Shown: positions 8,698 to 15,960 of the stretch, in pieces | How positions within the stretch are numbered: position 1 is the first letter of the stretch | Layout: each line of letters opens with the position of its first letter | Source: Flavobacterium akiainvivens | GTDB lineage: Bacteria > Bacteroidota > Bacteroidia > Flavobacteriales > Flavobacteriaceae | Direction: 5' to 3' | Assembly: GCF_001278115.1 (NCBI RefSeq) | Contig: NZ_LIYD01000005.1 | Location: 3,723,225-3,787,224, forward strand | Length of the DNA: 64,000 bases | Notes under the pieces: generated by a model | Database searches by the model: none | Told to the model about the DNA's origin: nothing | What the model saw: only the letters and a program-made list of their open reading frames with translations | Made by a program: the position numbers and the translations under genes

Positions 8698-10887
8698 ATG
8701 ATGAACGCAGAATTTGGAAGCATTTCGTTTGACCTGCCTAAAAACCAGTCAAACGTAATCAAGGTCGTGGGCGTAGGCGGAGGCGGAAGCAACGCTATAA
8801 ACCACATGTTTAAACAGGGAATTAAAGGCGTAGATTTTGTGGTTTGCAATACTGACTCTCAGGCATTGCAAAACAGCCCCGTGCCTAATAAAATACAGCT
8901 GGGCTTAAACCTTACAGAAGGCCTTGGCGCCGGCGCCAACCCAGATGTGGGCCAGCAAAGCGCACTGGAAAGCATTGAAGAAATAGAAAAAATGCTCGAT
9001 ACCAATACCAAAATGCTGTTTATTACAGCCGGTATGGGTGGCGGTACCGGTACAGGTGCTGCCCCGGTTATAGCACAGCTTGCAAAAGAGCGTGATATAC
9101 TTACGGTGGGCATTGTTACCATACCGTTTCAGTTTGAAGGCAAGGTGCGCAGCGAGCAGGCACTTGCCGGTGTAGAAAGGCTAAGGAAACAGGTAGACTC
9201 GCTTATTGTTATTAACAACAACAAGCTAAGGGAAGTTTACGGTAACCTGGGCTTTAAGGCGGGCTTTAGCAAGGCAGACGAGGTGTTGGCAACGGCATCA
9301 CGCGGTATTGCAGAGGTTATTACGCACCACTATACCCAAAACATCGACCTTAAAGATGCCAAGACCGTACTTAGCAACAGCGGTACCGCTATAATGGGGT
9401 CGGCTACGGCAAGTGGAGACAACAGGGCAAAAGATGCTATTGTTAGTGCGCTTGATTCCCCACTGCTTAACGATAATAAAATTACAGGTGCAAAAAATGT
9501 ACTGCTGCTAATAGTATCGGGTACAACTGAAATCACTATTGATGAAATAGGTGAAATCAACGACCACATACAAAGCGAGGCCGGCTATAATGCCAACATC
9601 ATTATGGGTGTGGGCGAAGACGAAAGCCTGGGCGAAGCCGTTGCAGTAACCATTATTGCAACCGGTTTTAATATTGAGCAACAAAACGAAATTGTAAATA
9701 CAGAGCCAAAGAAAATTGTACACGCCCTTGAGGAAGGCCAGAGCATGGTGCACGACCTTACCCAAAAGCCCATTGTACAGGGATTTGACTTTGCAGCGCC
9801 TGTAACTCCTGCTTCTGAGCCTAAAGCTGTAGCTGAAGAGCCTGTTGTGGAAGAAAAAATAGTTTTTTCACTTGAGGAGGAGGAAGAGGTTGTAGAAAAA
9901 AAGTTCGTAGCTGAAGTTGACGAGTATGCAACTTCAGAATACATAAAAAACCTTGATGTTTTCTTTGAAATAGTTAAGCCGGTTAGCGGGCAGCCTGTAG
10001 TGGCACAGCCCGTAGCACAAGCTGCACCGGTTGCACAGGCACCAGCAGCACCTGTATTTCAGCCAGAGCCTGTATTCCAGGTTCAGCCTGTGGCACAACA
10101 AGCTCCGGTACAGCCTGTAGCCGCAGCACCTGTTTATCAGCCTGCACCGGTTAAAAATATTATGGACATAGAGGTGTTTGAGCCTGAGTTTGTAATTGTT
10201 GAGAAGAAAGAAGAGCAGTTTACCTTTACCTTCGACCTTGTAGAAGACAACGCTAAGAGTGAGGAAAAGCTAATGTTTAGCCTTAACGACGAGGTGCGCA
10301 ACATAAAAGTACAGGAGCCGGTAGAAGTTGTGCCGATGACTGAACTGAATGAAAACGGCATCATCCGTTTCTCGCTTGAGGATTACCTTGAAAAAGAAAA
10401 CGAGCTGTTAAACAGCAAGCCTGCTGCAAAGGTTGAAGAAACCATAGCGCCTGAGCTTAACTTTACCTTTAGGGATACAAGCATACAGCCTGAAGTGCCT
10501 GCTACGCCACAGCCGCCGGTACAACAGCAACCTGTGCAGCCCGTACAGCATTTTGAGCCTGTACAACAAGTACAGCCTGTACAGCAACAGCCGGTAGCGC
10601 CAGCTGCACCTGTAGAGGTTTCGCCAATGGAAATGACTATTGATGAAACACTTCGCCTTAGGGCAGAGGAGCGCCGCAGGAAAATGAAGGACTTTAACCA
10701 TAAGTTCCACAACAATACCACGCGTATTGAAGAGTTTGAAAAAGAGCCCGCCTATAAAAGGATGGGTGTAGACATAAGCGCACCAAGGACAGACAGCGGC
10801 AAGTCGCGCCTGTCATTGGGTTTCGACAGCAATGACGACCTTACACTGCGCTCTAACAACTCGTTTTTACACGATAATGTAGACTAA
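8698..10887 (+). CDS. ftsZ: Cell division tubulin homologue FtsZ with very long C-terminal linker
   Basis: FtsZ is the GTPase that forms the Z ring. The ATG at 8698 (or the next codon) gives the family-typical N terminus. The GTPase domain covers about residues 15-335, with GGGGSNAIN and the tubulin signature GGGTGTGA near residues 113-120. The protein is 729 residues against about 380 in E. coli. The extra length is a linker of about 350 residues, first acidic (LEEEEEVVEKK), then Pro/Gln/Val/Ala-rich in two blocks. A conserved late block (LRAEERRRKMKDF) and a C-terminal tail (RSNNSFLHDNVD) follow. A clear terminator comes 28 bp downstream. Confidence 0.98.
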   Translation: MMNAEFGSISFDLPKNQSNVIKVVGVGGGGSNAINHMFKQGIKGVDFVVCNTDSQALQNSPVPNKIQLGLNLTEGLGAGANPDVGQQSALESIEEIEKMLDTNTKMLFITAGMGGGTGTGAAPVIAQLAKERDILTVGIVTIPFQFEGKVRSEQALAGVERLRKQVDSLIVINNNKLREVYGNLGFKAGFSKADEVLATASRGIAEVITHHYTQNIDLKDAKTVLSNSGTAIMGSATASGDNRAKDAIVSALDSPLLNDNKITGAKNVLLLIVSGTTEITIDEIGEINDHIQSEAGYNANIIMGVGEDESLGEAVAVTIIATGFNIEQQNEIVNTEPKKIVHALEEGQSMVHDLTQKPIVQGFDFAAPVTPASEPKAVAEEPVVEEKIVFSLEEEEEVVEKKFVAEVDEYATSEYIKNLDVFFEIVKPVSGQPVVAQPVAQAAPVAQAPAAPVFQPEPVFQVQPVAQQAPVQPVAAAPVYQPAPVKNIMDIEVFEPEFVIVEKKEEQFTFTFDLVEDNAKSEEKLMFSLNDEVRNIKVQEPVEVVPMTELNENGIIRFSLEDYLEKENELLNSKPAAKVEETIAPELNFTFRDTSIQPEVPATPQPPVQQQPVQPVQHFEPVQQVQPVQQQPVAPAAPVEVSPMEMTIDETLRLRAEERRRKMKDFNHKFHNNTTRIEEFEKEPAYKRMGVDISAPRTDSGKSRLSLGFDSNDDLTLRSNNSFLHDNVD

Positions 10888-10914
10888 GAGTTAACTGACC
10901 CGAATGTGAACCTT

Positions 10915-10953
10915 AACCCGAAAACATTACTATGTTTTCGGGTTATTTTTTTA
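10915..10953 (+). terminator. Rho-independent terminator after ftsZ
   Basis: AACCCGAAAACAT (10915-10927) pairs with ATGTTTTCGGGTT (10932-10944) around a 4-nt loop, followed by ATTTTTTTA. It closes the dcw cluster. Confidence 0.92.
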
Positions 10954-10983
10954 TCTTCGCACACACATTTTAATACCCGTACT

Positions 10984-11433
10984 ATGAGTTTGCAATCACA
11001 AATCATGGATGCCATGAAAACGGCCATGAAAGAAAAAGACACCGTAGCGCTTGAGTCGCTCAGGGCTATTAAATCGGCTATTCTTTTAGCCCAGACCGAA
11101 AGCGGTGCTAAAGAGGAAATCAGCGCCGAAGAAGAGATAAAGCTGCTGCAAAGGCTGGTAAAACAGCGCAAAGACAGTGCTAACATATACATTGAGCAAA
11201 ACCGCCAGGACCTTGCTGACCCTGAACTTGCACAGGTTGCCGTAATTGAAAAATTCCTTCCGGCGCAGCTGGGTGAAGAAGAGGTAGAAGTAATAGTGCG
11301 CCGCATTATTGCCGAAAACAACTTTAGCGGCATGGCCGATATGGGCAAAGTTATGGGCATAGCCAGCAAAGAACTTGCAGGCCAGGCCGATGGCAAAACC
11401 ATAAGCACTGTGGTTAAGAAGAGCTTAGCGTAG
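10984..11433 (+). CDS. yqeY: GatB/YqeY domain protein
   Basis: The 149-residue protein belongs to the YqeY family, which resembles the tRNA-binding C-terminal domain of GatB; its cellular role is not settled. The ATG at 10984 gives MSLQSQIMDAMKTAMK, the usual start, and the family block SLRAIKSAILLAQTE follows. The C terminus (GMADMGKVMGIASKELAGQADG) is also typical. It lies directly downstream of ftsZ, but behind a terminator. A promoter-like TATCTTCG at 10952-10959 (one base off TANNTTTG) may drive it. Confidence 0.93.
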   Translation: MSLQSQIMDAMKTAMKEKDTVALESLRAIKSAILLAQTESGAKEEISAEEEIKLLQRLVKQRKDSANIYIEQNRQDLADPELAQVAVIEKFLPAQLGEEEVEVIVRRIIAENNFSGMADMGKVMGIASKELAGQADGKTISTVVKKSLA

Positions 11434-11516
11434 TTTTGTTTCAGGTTTCAGGTTTCGGTTCCAGGTTACCACTCAAAACGGTAAAACAAACCTGAAACTT
11501 TAAACCTGAAACAAAA
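11434..11516. repeat. Inverted word repeat (TTTCAGG / CCTGAAA family)
   Basis: TTTTGTTTCAGGTTT at 11434-11448 is exactly complementary to AAACCTGAAACAAAA at 11502-11516. Both arms are made of reiterated caggttt / aaacctg words. A second element of the same family lies at 44033-44108. It sits between yqeY and the tRNA gene. Confidence 0.7.
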
Positions 11517-11521
11517 ATTCC

Positions 11522-11593
11522 GGCTCCATAGTTCAATGGATAGAATATCAGATTCCGGTTCTGACGATTTGGGTTCGAATCCCGATGGGGTCA
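11522..11593 (+). tRNA. tRNA-Arg (anticodon CCG)
   Basis: A full cloverleaf can be drawn. The acceptor arm is GGCTCCA (11522-11528) with TGGGGTC (11586-11592), including wobble pairs. The anticodon stem TCAGA/TCTGA encloses TTCCGGT, giving anticodon CCG. The T arm is TTGGG-TTCGAAT-CCCGA, and the discriminator is A. The CCA end is not encoded. No promoter was recognised directly upstream, so it may be transcribed with yqeY. Confidence 0.93.
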
Positions 11594-11596
11594 CAA

Positions 11597-11630
11597 AAGG
11601 GCAAATGATTAAGTCATTTGCCCTTATTTA
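11597..11630. terminator. Bidirectional terminator between tRNA-Arg and the DKNYY gene
   Basis: AAGGGCAAATGA (11597-11608) pairs with TCATTTGCCCTT (11614-11625), a perfect 12-bp stem, followed by ATTTATT on the plus strand and preceded by AAAA, so it can serve both converging units. It reaches the stop codon of the minus-strand gene. Confidence 0.88.
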
Positions 11631-12347
11631 TTGTGGAATGTCGCCTTTCTTCTTAATCCCGAAATAATAATATCCTTTTGGGGTGAGGCCATAGAGCCTT
11701 TCGTCCACAATTTTTACCGAAAACTCAGCAGGCTTCACACCGCTCAGCTTTTTTAGCCCTCTGCTAATAGTGTTTATAAAGTATACATTATCCTTATTGG
11801 CAGCATAATACGTATGGCTTTGGTCAAGGTGGAAATCATCAAAGCAGCCCGGTACCATTTTAAAAGTATCAATGTCTACCAAAGGTTCTTTTACCCCTTT
11901 AAAAAACAGGCTGTCTTTATCGCGGGCAATATTTTGCCATATAATGCTAAAGGTATCTGCATCTGCGCCATCAACAAATATGGTAAAAAAGAATACCTGC
12001 TGACCAACCCTTACATAGTATTCGTTATACTTCTCAGCCTTGCTGTAATCATAAGGCAACGTTTCCTGATACCAATAATAGTTATTGCCGTCAAAGCCAA
12101 TACCTTCTTCAGTATCAATTACTTTAAAAGTTTTGGGATTGGCGCCTTCAATTACCGATGGGGTACACATGTAGCTGGTAACATACACCCTGTTCCTGTC
12201 TTTAAAATAAAAGGTTTTGTCTTTATAGGCTTCTACAAGCTCAAAAGAGTCATAATCAATTACTTTTTTAAGAGATGTAAACGTTTCTGAGTCATAACGA
12301 TAGATGCTCTTGTCTACAAGGGTAAAACCGTTTCCAAAATCTTTCAT
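11628..12347 (-). CDS. DKNYY family protein
   Basis: This 239-residue protein has no signal peptide. It carries repeated short units of the kind Asp-Lys-(Asn/Asp/Thr)-x-x-(Tyr/Phe), such as YKDKTFYFKD, ARDKDSLFFKG and NKDNVYFIN, which define the DKNYY family of unknown function. The repeats suggest a beta-rich, repeat-built fold. It starts directly after the stop codon of the DinB-family gene, so the two are one transcription unit. Confidence 0.8.
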   Translation of the reverse strand: MKDFGNGFTLVDKSIYRYDSETFTSLKKVIDYDSFELVEAYKDKTFYFKDRNRVYVTSYMCTPSVIEGANPKTFKVIDTEEGIGFDGNNYYWYQETLPYDYSKAEKYNEYYVRVGQQVFFFTIFVDGADADTFSIIWQNIARDKDSLFFKGVKEPLVDIDTFKMVPGCFDDFHLDQSHTYYAANKDNVYFINTISRGLKKLSGVKPAEFSVKIVDERLYGLTPKGYYYFGIKKKGDIPQ

Positions 12348-12850
12348 TTAGTTCTTATTTTGGTCTTCATAAGTAGGGCCATATAATCCGGGTACTTTAT
12401 TGCCGGTAGCACGCAGGTAAACAATCATTTCGCCACGGTGGTGGTAAATATGATTAAAGAGTGTACTGCGCACTACAATATCCCTTGGCATAGGGCCAAG
12501 TACCACCTTGTCGGCCACTTTCATGGTCCAATTATCGTTTAGCTGTGTTTCTGTGGCAGATTGCAACGCGGCACGGGCTTTCTCAACATTGCTTTCAAAA
12601 GCGCCAGGGTGGCCTTAATATCGTTGGTTGAGCCTCGTTCCAGGCTATCGGCAGCCATATCATAAACATCCTGCGTTAACACGCCCACATACCAGTAATA
12701 AATAGTGGCTATATGCTGGGCAAGTTCGCCCATAGTCCATGAAATAGCCGAAGGCTTATAGCCCAGGTCTTTTTCGGGTACTGATTGTAGTAGTTTTCGG
12801 GTATTTTCTGTCTCCTGTTCAAATTCCTGAATGAGCGATTGTAAAATCAT
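12348..12850 (-). pseudogene. DinB family protein, broken by a -1 frameshift
   Basis: Two overlapping minus-strand frames together make one DinB-like four-helix protein. The first (12850 downwards) gives the N terminus with the DinB-type SWTMGELAQHIATIYYW histidine region. The second (to 12348) gives the C-terminal part with LFNHIYHHRGEMIVYLRA, carrying the HxxxH metal ligands. The frame changes near 12597-12600, where the plus strand has four A; five A would restore a continuous protein reading ALLALFESNVEKAR in place of the early stop. Either the gene is newly broken or a homopolymer base was missed in the assembly. DinB proteins are metal-dependent transferase-fold enzymes, often thiol-linked. 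Confidence 0.85.
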
Positions 12851-12866
12851 AGCGCTGGTTTTTTAG

Positions 12867-12896
12867 TAAAGTTAGCTATGGTCAATTACAATCAAA
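12867..12896 (-). promoter_or_regulatory. Promoter for the DinB-DKNYY unit
   Basis: On the minus strand TTTG (plus 12893-12896) is followed after 18 nt by TAACTTTA (plus 12867-12874), one base off the Bacteroidetes TANNTTTG element. It lies 17 bp before the DinB start and directly after the hairpin that ends the SDR gene. Confidence 0.6.
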
Positions 12897-12897
12897 A

Positions 12898-12937
12898 CAT
12901 AATTAACCTTTTAAGTGGTTATAAAAGGTTAATTATG
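12898..12937 (-). terminator. Perfect 16-bp hairpin after the SDR gene
   Basis: CATAATTAACCTTTTA (12898-12913) is exactly complementary to TAAAAGGTTAATTATG (12922-12937) with an 8-nt loop. On the minus strand it is followed by TTTTG, so it probably terminates the tetR-SDR transcript. The stem is AT-rich, so a protein-binding role for this palindrome beside the DinB promoter cannot be excluded. Confidence 0.65.
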
Positions 12938-12953
12938 TTCAGCTAAAAAATCG

Positions 12954-13745
12954 TTAAACAGTCCTTAGTACTCCGCCGTCTGCCCTTAAACAAGCTCCGT
13001 TAGTTGCGCTTGATAAGGGGCTGGCGAGGTATGTTACAAGATGGGCAATTTCTTCCGGATTGATAAAACGCTGTAACAGCGAGTCAGGGTTTGTATGTGT
13101 AATAATACCTTGTTTCATTTGTTCAACATCAATACCCTGTGCTGTTGCTAATGCCTTTATGGTAGCAGCAACCCCTGTTGAGTATGTAGGGCCGCCTAAA
13201 ATTGTGTTTACAGTAACCTGTGTTCCTCGGGTTAATTTAGAAAGTCCGTTGCTAAGTGCCATCATTGCTGCTTTGGTCATACCGTAATGTATCATGTTAC
13301 CGGGTACATTAACGCCTGATTCGCTGCTGATAAATAGTATGCGTCCCCACTTCTTCTTAAGCAAACCTGCCATAATATGACGGCTAAGCCTAACGCTGCT
13401 CATTACATTAATATCAAATATTTTGTACCAGTCATCATCGTTAATAGCTTCAAAGTCTTTTAGTTCAAATATCCCTACATTATTTATCAGGATGTCTATA
13501 TCATCAATTTGAGATAAAAGGTTGTTTACTTCATCAATGTTGCTAAAGTCCGCTGCAATTCCTTTTACAACTGACTCCGGAAATTGTTTTTTCAAGGCAT
13601 CAACGGCGGTGCCGGTTTTATATATATCGCGCCCATTTATAGTTACTTCAGCACCTTCTGCCAGCAGTTGCTGTGCAATTGCATAACCTATTCCTTGTGT
13701 TGACCCGCTTATGAAAGCTTTTTTGTGTTCTAAATTCAAATTCAT
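12954..13745 (-). CDS. Short-chain dehydrogenase/reductase (SDR)
   Basis: This 263-residue classical SDR probably reduces or oxidises a small carbonyl or alcohol with NAD(P)(H). It shows the cofactor motif GSTQGIGYAIA near residue 14, the NNVG motif, a catalytic Ser in ISSESG and the YxxxK pair in HYGMTKAAM. The C terminus ends in LRADGGVLRTV, close to the usual DGG ending. It is 35 bp downstream of the TetR gene on the same strand, which suggests that the regulator controls it. The substrate is not evident from the sequence. Confidence 0.93.
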   Translation of the reverse strand: MNLNLEHKKAFISGSTQGIGYAIAQQLLAEGAEVTINGRDIYKTGTAVDALKKQFPESVVKGIAADFSNIDEVNNLLSQIDDIDILINNVGIFELKDFEAINDDDWYKIFDINVMSSVRLSRHIMAGLLKKKWGRILFISSESGVNVPGNMIHYGMTKAAMMALSNGLSKLTRGTQVTVNTILGGPTYSTGVAATIKALATAQGIDVEQMKQGIITHTNPDSLLQRFINPEEIAHLVTYLASPLSSATNGACLRADGGVLRTV

Positions 13746-13780
13746 TTTTGTAATGATTAATCCATAATTAATTAAAAAAA

Positions 13781-14368
13781 TTAGCTAAGAATAGCTAATT
13801 GTAGTTCTATTTGTTCTGATAAGATATTTTTGTCAGGATACATTCTTCTCAGGCTGTTTAGCCCACACCAAAAAGTTATCAGCTGCCTGCCCAATAACAG
13901 TGCAGAAATATTGGTTTTTAATGTTCGGTTTTCCTGCTCATATGCAATACAAGTCACAAACATTTGCTCAACTTCCTTTAAAATTTTGGATGCCTCAGCT
14001 TCAAGTTCAGCATCTATAAAGGTCATTTCTACAAGGGTGTTGGCAATAATACACCCTTTTTTATGTTCTGTTTCGGGCTCATTAGCTATGCCCCTAAAGA
14101 AGTTTTTTATCAGCTCAACCGGCCTTTCGGTTTCTTCTGTTTGTTTTTTAAATGCCGCAAAGGCATCCCTGCGTTGTTGTATGGATTTGCTGAACACTTC
14201 TTTTTTGCCTCCGCGAAAAGTATTATAAAAACTGCCACTGCCACTGCCCGACGCTTCAAGTAAATCAGATAATGAAGTTGCTGTGTATCCCTTTTCCCAA
14301 AATACCTTTTGTGCACGGTTAATTATGGTAGTTTCTGCGTGTACTGTGGGGCGGCCTCTGTGTTTCAT
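13781..14368 (-). CDS. TetR/AcrR family transcriptional regulator
   Basis: The 195-residue repressor-type protein starts at 14368 (MKHRGRPTVHAET). A longer frame upstream adds a hydrophobic, unlikely extension that would span the promoter. The N-terminal helix-turn-helix region reads INRAQKVFWEKGYTATSLSDLLEASGSGSGSFYNTF, as in the family. The rest should be the ligand-binding helical domain. The gene precedes the SDR, and a palindrome overlapping its own promoter suggests autorepression. The inducer is unknown. Confidence 0.94.
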   Translation of the reverse strand: MKHRGRPTVHAETTIINRAQKVFWEKGYTATSLSDLLEASGSGSGSFYNTFRGGKKEVFSKSIQQRRDAFAAFKKQTEETERPVELIKNFFRGIANEPETEHKKGCIIANTLVEMTFIDAELEAEASKILKEVEQMFVTCIAYEQENRTLKTNISALLLGRQLITFWCGLNSLRRMYPDKNILSEQIELQLAILS

Positions 14369-14374
14369 ATTTTT

Positions 14375-14392
14375 TTGTATTGAGCGATACAA
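14375..14392. promoter_or_regulatory. Probable TetR operator palindrome
   Basis: TTGTAT (14375-14380), a 6-nt spacer, then ATACAA (14387-14392) form a perfect inverted repeat, 7 bp upstream of the tetR start. It overlaps the -7 box of the tetR promoter, so a bound dimer would block transcription start. Confidence 0.75.
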
Positions 14393-14419
14393 AATTAATA
14401 TAATTGTCAAAAATAACAA
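14390..14419 (-). promoter_or_regulatory. Promoter of the tetR-SDR unit
   Basis: On the minus strand TTG (plus 14417-14419), a 19-nt spacer and TAATTTTG (plus 14390-14397) match the Bacteroidetes -33/-7 consensus. The start codon is 21 bp downstream. Confidence 0.75.
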
Positions 14420-14442
14420 GCACAAGTAAAACTTTTGTTTGT

Positions 14443-14472
14443 TTTGGGTAAGAGGGCAATTGCATAAAATTG
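14443..14472 (+). promoter_or_regulatory. Possible promoter of the amine oxidase gene
   Basis: TTTG-like bases at 14443-14446, an 18-nt spacer and TAAAATTG (14465-14472, one base off TANNTTTG) precede the gene by 25 bp. It is separate from the operator palindrome. Confidence 0.35.
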
Positions 14473-14497
14473 CTAACTTGCTGCATCTCTCCACAGC

Positions 14498-15787
14498 ATG
14501 AAAAAACCAGACATTATTGTAGTAGGTGCAGGGGCAGCAGGCCTCATGGCTGCTTACACCCTTGTTAAATCAGGGAAATCTGTAACCGTTCTTGAAGCCC
14601 GAAACCGCATTGGCGGGCGCATACACACCGTTACAAATGGTTTTACCAACCCCGTTGAGCTTGGAGCCGAGTTTGTACACGGCAACCTGCCGGTAACCCT
14701 CGGCCTGCTTAAAGAAGCCGGGATAGCTACTACAGGGGTTGATTTTGAAATGTGGCAGCACCACAATGGTACTTTTGAGAAAAGCAATGAGTTTATAGAA
14801 GGATTTGGTGAGTTTTTGGATAAGCTTAACCGCCTGGAGGAAGATATGCCCATGCAGGTATTTATTGACCAACATTTTTCAGATGAAAAGTACGCCAAAA
14901 TGCGTAACCAGATTGAAAACTATGTCGCAGGATATGATACGGCAGATATTCATGATGTTTCGGCCTTTGCCCTGCGTAATGAATGGAACCATGAAGATGA
15001 AGATGCCCAGCACCGTATTACAGGAGGCTATGGAAAGCTGGTTGACTATCTGGCGAAAGCCATTATCTCAGCCGGGAACAATATATTAACCGATAAAGCG
15101 GTTACAGCTATTACCTGGTCTAAGAATGTTGTAAAGGTTAGCACAGCAGATGGATTGATTTATGAAGCTGCAAAAGTAATTATTGCCCTGCCGTTAGGCG
15201 TTTTACAGGCTGGTGCTATAACATTTAACCCGCCAATTCCTCATTACACAAAGGCGTTTAATGGAATAGGCTTTGGCTCAATAATAAAAATCCTTTTAGA
15301 GTTTGATACCCCTTTTTGGGAAGATAATGCCATAACCGGGCTTACCGGTAAGGGGCTTGGTACAATGGGTTTTTTATTTGCTGATGAAGCTATACCCACA
15401 TTCTGGACACAGGTACCCAACCGCAGCCCGTTGCTTACCGGTTGGCTGGGCGGCCCGCCTGCTTATGAGCAGAAAGACGCCTCTCCTGAAGCTGTTTTAG
15501 AGATAACGCTTACCTCGCTAAGCACTATTTTTAAAATGGATGTGCCTGTTTTAAGAAATAAGCTCGTGGCATGGAATATAACAAACTGGACTGCCGAACC
15601 CTTTACCCTTGGCTCGTATGCTTATGATAAAGTAGAGAGTGCCGAGGCCCGAAATGTATTACAACAGCCTATTGAAACACTATATTTTGCAGGTGAATAT
15701 CTTTATAACGGGCCTGCTATGGGCACTGTTGAGGCGGCGCTTACCAGCGGTAAAAACGTTGCCGCATACGTTTTGGATAATAACTAA
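14498..15787 (+). CDS. Flavin-containing amine oxidase family protein
   Basis: This 429-residue FAD enzyme resembles monoamine/polyamine oxidases. It has the N-terminal dinucleotide motif VVGAGAAGLMAAY, the EARNRIGGRIHT motif and ELGAEFVHG. The C-terminal FAD block reads LYFAGEYLYNGPAMGTVEAALTSG. A substrate amine cannot be named from the sequence. There is no signal peptide, so it should be cytoplasmic. It is divergent from the tetR-SDR unit, so it may share the regulatory region, though it is not shown to be a TetR target. Confidence 0.92.
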   Translation: MKKPDIIVVGAGAAGLMAAYTLVKSGKSVTVLEARNRIGGRIHTVTNGFTNPVELGAEFVHGNLPVTLGLLKEAGIATTGVDFEMWQHHNGTFEKSNEFIEGFGEFLDKLNRLEEDMPMQVFIDQHFSDEKYAKMRNQIENYVAGYDTADIHDVSAFALRNEWNHEDEDAQHRITGGYGKLVDYLAKAIISAGNNILTDKAVTAITWSKNVVKVSTADGLIYEAAKVIIALPLGVLQAGAITFNPPIPHYTKAFNGIGFGSIIKILLEFDTPFWEDNAITGLTGKGLGTMGFLFADEAIPTFWTQVPNRSPLLTGWLGGPPAYEQKDASPEAVLEITLTSLSTIFKMDVPVLRNKLVAWNITNWTAEPFTLGSYAYDKVESAEARNVLQQPIETLYFAGEYLYNGPAMGTVEAALTSGKNVAAYVLDNN

Positions 15788-15960
15788 AAATCAGCACAAG
15801 CCTGTTATTCCTCATTTTAAGGCATTGTTATTAGATGGTAAAACACAAATACCCCTCTAATATTTCAAAAATGTCCCCCCTTAAATACGGCTAAAAATAT
15901 GTTAATTTGCAATTGGCTCATTTCACTACAACGTTTAAGAGGCCTCTATAATCAATTATT

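Noticed and set aside
12348..12566. Separate 72-residue gene after DinB
   Set aside because: It is the out-of-frame C-terminal half of the DinB protein.
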